Source of the DNA: an uncultured Merdimonas sp.
GTDB lineage: Bacteria; Bacillota; Clostridia; Lachnospirales; Lachnospiraceae
DNA length: 39,889 nt
NCBI GenBank assembly: GCA_944375745.1
Contig: CALWAV010000094.1
Span: 1-39,889 of the forward strand
Direction: 5' to 3'
Positions within the stretch are counted from its first letter, which is position 1. Each line of letters opens with the position of its first letter. The position numbers and the translations under genes are program-made. Positions 34,450 through 39,889 of the stretch are shown piece by piece. The notes under the pieces are model-generated. The model did not search any database, had not been told where the DNA came from, and worked only from the letters and a program-made list of their open reading frames with translations.

Positions 34450-35751
34450 ATGAATCAGATGGAACATGCGGAAAAGCTGCTTTCTCTTGTGGAGGAAGGG
34501 ACTTCTCCCTTTCATGTGGCAGCCAGCGTGGAGCGCCAGCTGCAGGAGGCAGGCTTTCAGAAACTGAATATGCGCCAGGACTGGAGTCTGGAAAACGGAG
34601 GAAAGTATTATCTTGTACATAACGGCTCCAGCCTTGCTGCTTTTACCATAGGAAAGCATTTTGCCTACGGGGACACATTCCGGGCGGCTGCGGCCCATAC
34701 AGATTTCCCCGGACTGCGGGTCAAGCCCAGCCCGGAAATCCACAAGGAAGGATACCGTCAGCTGAATGTGGAGGTATACGGCGGAGCAATTCTGAATACC
34801 TGGCTGGACCGGCCGCTGTCGGCAGCAGGCCGCGTAACCCTCCGCAGCGATGATCTTTTTCATCCGGAAATTCGGTATGTGGATTTCAAAAAGCCTTTCC
34901 TGACCATCCCGAATCTGGCCATTCATATCAATAAAGATATCAATAAAGGGGTGGAATTGAACCGGCAGAAGGATCTGCTCCCGGTGCTTGGCATCGGAGA
35001 GGAAGCGGCAGAGGGCGGAACAGGAGAGTTTTTCCTGGATTATCTGGCCGGACAGCTCCGGGTGGAAAAAGAGGATATTCTGGACTATGAGCTGGGGCTT
35101 TATAATACGGATACAGGGGATTTCCTGGGGATGTCAGAGGAATTCATCTCTTCTCCCCGGCTTGACAACCTGACAAGCGTGCAGGCGGTCACCACAGCCC
35201 TGATAGAAGGAGAGCGGGATCGGGGCGTGAATCTGGCGGCATTCTTTGACCATGAGGAGATCGGCAGCAGAACGAAGCAGGGAGCAGGCTCTGTCTTTCT
35301 GTCTTCCGTGGCGGAACGGATTCTTCTGTCCTTCGGACGGGGAAGAGAGAAGTTCCTGGAGACTTTTGCGGACGCTATGCTGCTGTCTGTGGATGTGGGC
35401 CATGCCCTTCATCCCAATCACGCGGACAAGAACGATCCTACCAATAAAAATGTGCTGGGGCGGGGCGTCTGCATCAAGGAAGCCAGCACCCAGTCCTACG
35501 CCACAGACAGCGAAGCTGTGGCGGTAATGCAGCAGATCTGCGACGCTTACAGGATCCCATATCAGAAGTTTGTCAACCGTTCCGACGGGACAAGCGGAAG
35601 CACCCTGGGCTCCATTGCCTCATCCTTTTATCCGGTGAAGACTGTGGATATCGGCGTGCCTCTTCTCGCCATGCATTCCAGCCGGGAACTGATGGGAACG
35701 GCGGATCAGGAAAGCCTGGTGCGGGCAGTTCAGGCCTTTTACAGCCTGTAA
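34450..35751 (+). CDS. M18 family aminopeptidase (ApeB-like)
   Basis: 433 residues, full length. It is a dinuclear-zinc aminopeptidase preferring acidic or neutral N-termini and works in the cytoplasm. Metal and active-site blocks are AAHTDFPGLRVKP, SPRLDNLTSVQA (bridging Asp), FDHEEIGSRTKQG (Glu general base and metal Glu) and the late PLLAMHSSREL (His ligand). NVEVYGGAILNTWLDRPLS and the QDGTSGSTLGS-like region near the end are also typical. AGGAGG lies 10 bases upstream of the ATG. It has its own promoter. Confidence 0.94.
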   Translation: MNQMEHAEKLLSLVEEGTSPFHVAASVERQLQEAGFQKLNMRQDWSLENGGKYYLVHNGSSLAAFTIGKHFAYGDTFRAAAAHTDFPGLRVKPSPEIHKEGYRQLNVEVYGGAILNTWLDRPLSAAGRVTLRSDDLFHPEIRYVDFKKPFLTIPNLAIHINKDINKGVELNRQKDLLPVLGIGEEAAEGGTGEFFLDYLAGQLRVEKEDILDYELGLYNTDTGDFLGMSEEFISSPRLDNLTSVQAVTTALIEGERDRGVNLAAFFDHEEIGSRTKQGAGSVFLSSVAERILLSFGRGREKFLETFADAMLLSVDVGHALHPNHADKNDPTNKNVLGRGVCIKEASTQSYATDSEAVAVMQQICDAYRIPYQKFVNRSDGTSGSTLGSIASSFYPVKTVDIGVPLLAMHSSRELMGTADQESLVRAVQAFYSL

Positions 35752-35840
35752 AACAGAACACGCAGAGCAGGGGAGAGACTCTCCATAGAAGGGAATAAAA
35801 ACCCTGTGATGAAATCTTTATATGAATTTCCAGAAAGCTC

Positions 35841-35869
35841 TTGAAAAGGTTCTGGCAGTGTGTTACTAT
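35841..35869 (+). promoter_or_regulatory. Sigma-A promoter of the degV gene
   Basis: TTGAAA (35841-35846), a 17-base spacer and TACTAT (35864-35869) with TG at extended -10. A 6-bp inverted repeat AACTAC/GTAGTT (35886-35902) lies about 10 bases past the start point. Confidence 0.75.
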
Positions 35870-35924
35870 TTTATGTGGTATTAAAAACTACATCTGGTAG
35901 TTGCAAATTGTTCGGAGGAGAGCT

Positions 35925-36764
35925 ATGAGTTATAAAATTGTTGTGGACAGCTGCGGTGAGCTGCCGGAAAGATGTAAAAAAGATCCGCATTTTGAGAGTG
36001 TGCCTCTGGTGCTGGACATAGACGGACATTCCATTGTGGATGACGAGACCTTTGATCAGGCCGATTTTCTGAAGCGGGTGGCAGCAAGTCCTAACTGCCC
36101 GAAATCTTCCTGCCCTTCACCGGAGCGTTATCTGGAGGCCTACAGCTGTGACGCGGACAATGTCTATGCGGTGACACTGTCCTCTGAGCTGAGCGGCTCT
36201 TATAACAGCGCCGAACTGGGCAGAAAGCTCTATGAGGAAGAAAAAGGAAAGAAAAATATTTATGTTTTCAATTCCCGTTCCGCATCCATCGGTGAGACTC
36301 TGATTGCTCTGAAGATAGAAGAATGTGAGAAAGAAGGCCTGAGCTTCCAGGAAGTGGTCCAGAAGGTGGAAGCCTACATTGAAGAACAGCATACCTATTT
36401 TGTGTTGGAATCCCTGGAGGCTCTGCGCAAGAACGGGCGGCTCAGCAATCTGAAGGCTTTTGTGGCAAATGCCCTGAACATCAAGCCGGTCATGGGCTCC
36501 ACGCCTCAGGGCACCATCTGCCAGCTGGACCAGGCCAGGGGCATCAACCGCGCCCTGAAGAAAATGGTGGACCATGTGGTACAGGGAATTAAAAATCCGG
36601 CAGAAAAGATGCTGGCGATTTCCCACTGCAACTGTCCGGCCCGGGCAGAGATGGTAAAAGAAGAGATCCTAAAACGGGTTCAGGTGAAGGATATTCTGGT
36701 GCTGGACACAGCCGGTGTCAGCAGCCTGTATGCCAGTGACGGCGGCGTGATTGTGGTGGTGTAG
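35925..36764 (+). CDS. DegV family fatty-acid-binding protein
   Basis: 279 residues, the usual DegV (FakB-type) length. FakB proteins hold a fatty acid for phosphorylation by the kinase FakA, feeding exogenous fatty acids into phospholipids. Family blocks are KIVVDSCGELP at the start, KSSCPSPERYLEAY, VTLSSELSGSYNSA, ALRKNGRLSNLKAFVAN and IKPVMGS. The start at 35925 has GGAGGAG upstream. No fakA gene lies in the window. It is transcribed from its own promoter. Confidence 0.92.
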   Translation: MSYKIVVDSCGELPERCKKDPHFESVPLVLDIDGHSIVDDETFDQADFLKRVAASPNCPKSSCPSPERYLEAYSCDADNVYAVTLSSELSGSYNSAELGRKLYEEEKGKKNIYVFNSRSASIGETLIALKIEECEKEGLSFQEVVQKVEAYIEEQHTYFVLESLEALRKNGRLSNLKAFVANALNIKPVMGSTPQGTICQLDQARGINRALKKMVDHVVQGIKNPAEKMLAISHCNCPARAEMVKEEILKRVQVKDILVLDTAGVSSLYASDGGVIVVV

Positions 36765-36854
36765 GGCGTAAGAGAACGAAGGTTTCCGGATTTCCCATCC
36801 GCTTTAAAAATAGGAATTTCATTAATTTTTCATGGCTTTTTTTGAAATATATGA

Positions 36855-36860
36855 TATAAT
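36855..36860 (+). promoter_or_regulatory. Extended -10 of the small membrane-protein gene
   Basis: ATGATATAAT gives TG-n-TATAAT (36855-36860) after an AT-rich tract. No convincing -35. A perfect 6-bp hairpin GTCTCC/GGAGAC (36879-36896) follows in the leader. Confidence 0.55.
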
Positions 36861-36925
36861 GTCGTAAGACATTGACATGTCTCCGAAAGAGGAGACTGTA
36901 ATTTAGTAAGAGAGGAATTTGAAAG

Positions 36926-37159
36926 ATGAGTCAGGAAAAAGTAAACCGCTATAAAGAGGAAAAGGCAAACCGGAAGCAGATTCTTGCGAAAGAGAAGCGG
37001 CATAAGCATATGCTGCAGTTTGTGGGAATTGTCATTGCGCTGGCTCTGGTATGCTGGCTGGGCTATTCTGTCTATGATGTGGCCACAAGACCGGATACCT
37101 CAGCGTTGACGATCAATACCACTGCTCTGGATGAATATCTGAACGGTCTGAGCGAATAG
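36926..37159 (+). CDS. Small single-pass membrane protein, function unknown
   Basis: 77 residues. A very basic N-terminus (KVNRYKEEKANRKQ, KEKRHKHM) is followed by one membrane helix (about 30-50, LQFVGIVIALALVCWLGYSVY) and a short extracytoplasmic tail. The positive-inside rule puts the N-terminus in the cytoplasm. AGAGAGGAA precedes the ATG. It is bounded by its own promoter and a strong terminator, so it is a real single-gene unit. No family recognised. Confidence 0.75.
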   Translation: MSQEKVNRYKEEKANRKQILAKEKRHKHMLQFVGIVIALALVCWLGYSVYDVATRPDTSALTINTTALDEYLNGLSE

Positions 37160-37189
37160 AAGAACTGAATATCCAGTGTGAAAAGAGAG

Positions 37190-37237
37190 AATGTCCTCTG
37201 TCTGCAAAAGAGATTTTACAGGCAGGGGATATTTTTT
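37190..37237 (+). terminator. Intrinsic terminator after the small membrane-protein gene
   Basis: A 15-bp stem with three wobble pairs (37190-37204 with 37219-37233), then a T-run to 37237. It ends 2 bases before an ATG at 37240, which argues against that codon as a start. Confidence 0.85.
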
Positions 37238-37263
37238 GTATGGCGGAGAGGGACGGGCGGGTA

Positions 37264-37292
37264 TTGAAAAGAAAAATTTTTTCTGATAGAAT
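37264..37292 (+). promoter_or_regulatory. Sigma-A promoter of the dehydratase operon
   Basis: TTGAAA (37264-37269), a 17-base spacer and TAGAAT (37287-37292) with TG at extended -10. It lies after the terminator and 35 bases before the GTG at 37327, and decides the start of the next gene. Confidence 0.75.
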
Positions 37293-37326
37293 AGCCTGGT
37301 TGACGAAAGAAAGAGGGTTTAACCAA

Positions 37327-38598
37327 GTGAAGATTGTAGAGACGTTTGGACATTATGTGGAAAAATGGAGCGAGTCTTCCCCAGAGAAGGCACGCCGTCT
37401 GCTGAAGACGGGATGGGAGGCCCAGGATCTGAAATTCCGGTTTCTCCCGGAAAAGGAACTGAATCTTTCTGACCGTTATCTGGCGCGCATTATGATGGAC
37501 GCCATGCTCTATCCGCTTAAAAATCCGGAGCATTCCGCTGTGGTAAGCATCTTTACCCCCTGTGAAATGCTGCAGGAGACAGGGCTGCATCCTTATAATG
37601 TGGAGGGATTTTCCTGCTATCTCTCGGCTTCCGGAGCAGAGAGAGCTTTTCTGCAGAATTCGGAGGACAGCGGACTTTCTGAGACGCTGTGCAGTTATCA
37701 TAAGACTTTTATCGGAGCGGCTCAGACAGGGCTTCTGCCGAAACCAAAATGCATTATCTATACAAATCTGGCCTGCGACGCCAATCTGCTCACCTTCCGG
37801 AGACTGGCGGAATATTACGGAGTGCCTTCCTTTGCCATTGATGTGCCGGTGAAGCAGAGTGAGGAGAATGTAAAATATGTGGCGGGCCAGCTCCGTGACA
37901 TGAAGACTTTTCTGGAAAAGACCACGGGAAAGACCATAGAAGAGGAGGCTCTTAAAAGACGCCTGAAAAGAAGCCGCAGGACTCAGGAGCTTTTCGAGCA
38001 GTTTCAGAGCGGCCGCGCGGACCGGTATATTCCGGCCGATCTGGTGTCGCCTCTCTACAGCGGCATGACCAATAATCTGCTTCTGGGCACAGAGCAGGAG
38101 GAAAAATTTGTGGAAATGCTGCTGGAGGATCTGAAGAAAGCGCCGCCTGCGAAAGGAAAACGCATTTACTGGATGCACACGATTCCTTTCTGGTCCCAGG
38201 CAGTGAAGGACGCCCTGGTTTTCAATGAGAAGGCACAGATTGTGGGCTGTGAGTTGTCTCAGACCACAGATTTGACGAAGCATTCGGACGATCCCTTTGA
38301 GGAGATGGCCATGAGACTGGTATACCACTGTCTGAACGGCGGCATTACCAGAAGAATCGAGGCCGGAATCCGTCATGCCCGCCAGGCGGGCGCGGACGGA
38401 GTGGTCTGGTTCAACCACTGGGGCTGCAAGCATACGCTGGGAGGTTCTCAGCTTGCAAAGAAGAAATTTGAGGAACAGGGAATTCCCCTCCTGATCCTGG
38501 ACGGAGACGGCTGTGACCGCAGCCATGGAGGAGAAGGCCAGACAGCCACGAGACTTGGCGCATTTCTGGAAATGCTGGGAGAGAACGATCATGAATAA
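37327..38598 (+). CDS. 2-hydroxyacyl-CoA dehydratase family subunit (HGD-D, PF06050-like)
   Basis: 423 residues from GTG at 37327, with GAGGG 9 bases upstream. The frame is open from an ATG at 37240, but that codon abuts a terminator and precedes the promoter at 37264-37292. Cys79 (FTPCEM), Cys150 (NLACDAN) and Cys367 (HWGCKHTLGG) are the likely [4Fe-4S] ligands, and the C-terminal PLLILDGDGCDR...TATRLGAFLEML is the family end. These proteins are one half of a heterodimer that reduces a CoA substrate by a radical mechanism after ATP-driven electron injection. Double-cubane-cluster reductases are a close alternative. The substrate is unknown. The stop overlaps the next start by 8 nt. Confidence 0.82.
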   Translation: MKIVETFGHYVEKWSESSPEKARRLLKTGWEAQDLKFRFLPEKELNLSDRYLARIMMDAMLYPLKNPEHSAVVSIFTPCEMLQETGLHPYNVEGFSCYLSASGAERAFLQNSEDSGLSETLCSYHKTFIGAAQTGLLPKPKCIIYTNLACDANLLTFRRLAEYYGVPSFAIDVPVKQSEENVKYVAGQLRDMKTFLEKTTGKTIEEEALKRRLKRSRRTQELFEQFQSGRADRYIPADLVSPLYSGMTNNLLLGTEQEEKFVEMLLEDLKKAPPAKGKRIYWMHTIPFWSQAVKDALVFNEKAQIVGCELSQTTDLTKHSDDPFEEMAMRLVYHCLNGGITRRIEAGIRHARQAGADGVVWFNHWGCKHTLGGSQLAKKKFEEQGIPLLILDGDGCDRSHGGEGQTATRLGAFLEMLGENDHE

Positions 38599-39889
38599 GA
38601 CCTATTATGTATGCAAATATACTCCGGTTGAGCTTCTGGCAGCCTTCGGAGGCGAGTGTGAGATTTTAAATGAGATGCCGGAGGGCTTTGAGCGGGCGGA
38701 TCAGATCGCTCACCCGAACCTGTGCGGCTTTGGAAAATCCGTATTGGAGGCTGTCATGGCCGGCCATGTGAAAGAACTGATTCTGGTAAACTGCTGCGAT
38801 ACCATCCGAAGTGTCTATGATCTGCTGGAGGACAGCGGCCAGATGGATTTTCTGTATATAATGGACATACTGCACAGCGACGGCAGCTGCAGCCGGGAGC
38901 GGGTGGCTTCCCAGCTGAAGGATCTGGCGGAGGCCTATGGAGCCTATAAGGGACGGAAATTTGACCTGGAGCTTTTCCGCAGGGCGTTTCAGCCCAAGGA
39001 GAGGACCCGGGAGCCGCACCTGGCTGTACTGGGGGCCCGCATGGGACAGGAGCTCTTTGAGATGACGGAAAAAGCCATGCTTCTTCCCGTTGTCAATGAG
39101 AGCTGTGTGAATAACCGCTCTGTGGGCCGGGAGGAGCCGCCTGCCGGCATGGACTTTGACGCTCTGATGGAGTGGTACGCGGGAGAGATTCTGGGGCAGC
39201 TTCCCTGCATGCGGATGCTGGACAACACAGGAAGAAAGCAGCTGTACCAGGATCCCAGCCTGAAAGGAATCATTTATCATACGGTAAAATTCTGTGATTT
39301 TTACAGCTTCGAATATTCGGAAATCAAGGAGCGGGCGGACGTGCCCCTGCTGAAAATCGAATCGGATTATACAGTGCAGAGCAGCGGCCAGCTGCTGACC
39401 AGGCTGGAAGCCTTCGCGGAGAGCCTGAGCATGGAACCTGACGGAAGAAAGGAGCCGACCATGGGAAAAGGATATTATGCGGGAATCGACAGCGGTTCCA
39501 CAAGCACAGATGTGGTTATATTAAATAAGGACAGAGAGATTGTGGCAGGCGTTATCATGCCTACCGGCGCGGGCGCGGCCCTGGGAGCCGAGCGGGCTCT
39601 GGAGGAAGCGCTGAAGGAGGTCAATCTGGCCCGGGAGGATATCGATACGGTAGTGACCACCGGTTACGGCCGGACCGCCATTTCCGTGGGTGATAAGAGC
39701 ATTACGGAGATTACCTGCCACGCAAGAGGAGCCCATTTCCTGGACCCGGAGGTGCGCACCGTGGTAGATATCGGCGGCCAGGACAGCAAGGGCATCAGCC
39801 TGAACGAGGACGGCACCGTGAAGAATTTCGTCATGAAGGATAGATGCGCAGCAGGAACGGGACGGGTTCGGGAAATGATGGCCCGCACC
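38591..39889 (+). CDS. 2-hydroxyacyl-CoA dehydratase subunit fused to BadF/HgdC-type activase (3' end outside window)
   Basis: 433 codons readable, open at the window edge. Residues 1 to about 282 are a second HGD-D dehydratase subunit: Cys45 (HPNLCGFG), Cys68/Cys69 (VNCCDTIRSVYD) and a C-terminal ESDYTVQSSGQLLTRLEAF. From Met291 an ASKHA ATPase activase begins: GIDSGSTSTDVV, TTGYGR, DIGGQDSKG and DRCAAGTGR, whose Cys should bind the [4Fe-4S] cluster shared between two activase chains. No stop separates the parts. At the junction an AAAGGAG sits 6 bases before ATG 39461, so a free activase could also be made. The activase is truncated here by the window, not by mutation. Confidence 0.85.
   Translation, partial: MNKTYYVCKYTPVELLAAFGGECEILNEMPEGFERADQIAHPNLCGFGKSVLEAVMAGHVKELILVNCCDTIRSVYDLLEDSGQMDFLYIMDILHSDGSCSRERVASQLKDLAEAYGAYKGRKFDLELFRRAFQPKERTREPHLAVLGARMGQELFEMTEKAMLLPVVNESCVNNRSVGREEPPAGMDFDALMEWYAGEILGQLPCMRMLDNTGRKQLYQDPSLKGIIYHTVKFCDFYSFEYSEIKERADVPLLKIESDYTVQSSGQLLTRLEAFAESLSMEPDGRKEPTMGKGYYAGIDSGSTSTDVVILNKDREIVAGVIMPTGAGAALGAERALEEALKEVNLAREDIDTVVTTGYGRTAISVGDKSITEITCHARGAHFLDPEVRTVVDIGGQDSKGISLNEDGTVKNFVMKDRCAAGTGRVREMMART

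Noticed and set aside
36788..36810. CGGAT/ATCCG hairpin after degV as a terminator
   Set aside because: Five base pairs and no clean T-run; it may contribute to termination but cannot be supported.
37216..38592. 458-codon minus-strand frame opposite the dehydratase gene
   Set aside because: Antisense shadow; the plus frame has conserved Cys motifs, a promoter and a ribosome site.

Overview
The window looks like chromosomal DNA of a Clostridia member close to Lachnospiraceae (gut Firmicutes). This rests on gene content: an archaeal-type AspRS run together with gatCAB behind a T-box, an SGNH/DUF4358/MBOAT/DHHW cluster, a DUF5721 gene, a BioY-only biotin importer, a two-gene [FeFe]-hydrogenase module, strong AGGAGG ribosome sites and moderate GC. 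Genes lie on both strands with short, terminator-bounded gaps. I see no rRNA, tRNA, CRISPR, phage or insertion sequence.

Layout. 1-5029: T-box leader, non-discriminating AspRS, gatC, gatA, gatB (indirect route to Asn-tRNA and Gln-tRNA), followed by a large imperfect hairpin. 5300-9056: csp (minus strand, structured leader), an M23 peptidase, an amidohydrolase, a membrane-anchored Cys4 protein (minus) and truA. 9126-14448: an orphan lipoprotein binding protein, an exported metallophosphatase (minus), a PHP phosphoesterase, a GT14 glycosyltransferase (minus), an XRE regulator (minus) and a small basic protein. 14554-17306: bioY, then ptsI-ptsH. 17571-21142: an NAD(P)H-oxidoreductase/[FeFe]-hydrogenase pair that overlaps by 7 nt.

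21278-27429 is a sensory/export unit: response regulator, histidine kinase, membrane-fusion protein, ABC ATPase and FtsX-type permease. The two promoters carry the same pair of TGTTAAG repeats at the same 22-bp spacing and the same distance from the -10, so the regulator probably drives both its own operon and the exporter. 27528-29615 is htpG (minus) with a CIRCE operator. 29890-33800 is an envelope O-acylation cluster (SGNH, DUF4358, MBOAT, DHHW). 33787-37159 holds a DUF5721 gene (minus), an M18 aminopeptidase, a DegV protein and a small membrane protein.

The window ends in a radical 2-hydroxyacyl-CoA dehydratase-type locus (37327 to the end). One dehydratase subunit is followed by a second subunit fused in frame to its BadF/HgdC-type ATP-dependent activase. 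A well-placed Shine-Dalgarno and ATG sit at the domain junction. The gene runs off the window.

The strongest leads are the fused dehydratase/activase with its internal start, the twin operators of the two-component system, the HPr with Arg at position 46, the GAAC overlapping-specifier candidate in the T-box leader, and the glutamate-synthase-type hydrogenase module. All assignments come from reading motifs by eye. No database search or fold prediction was run.
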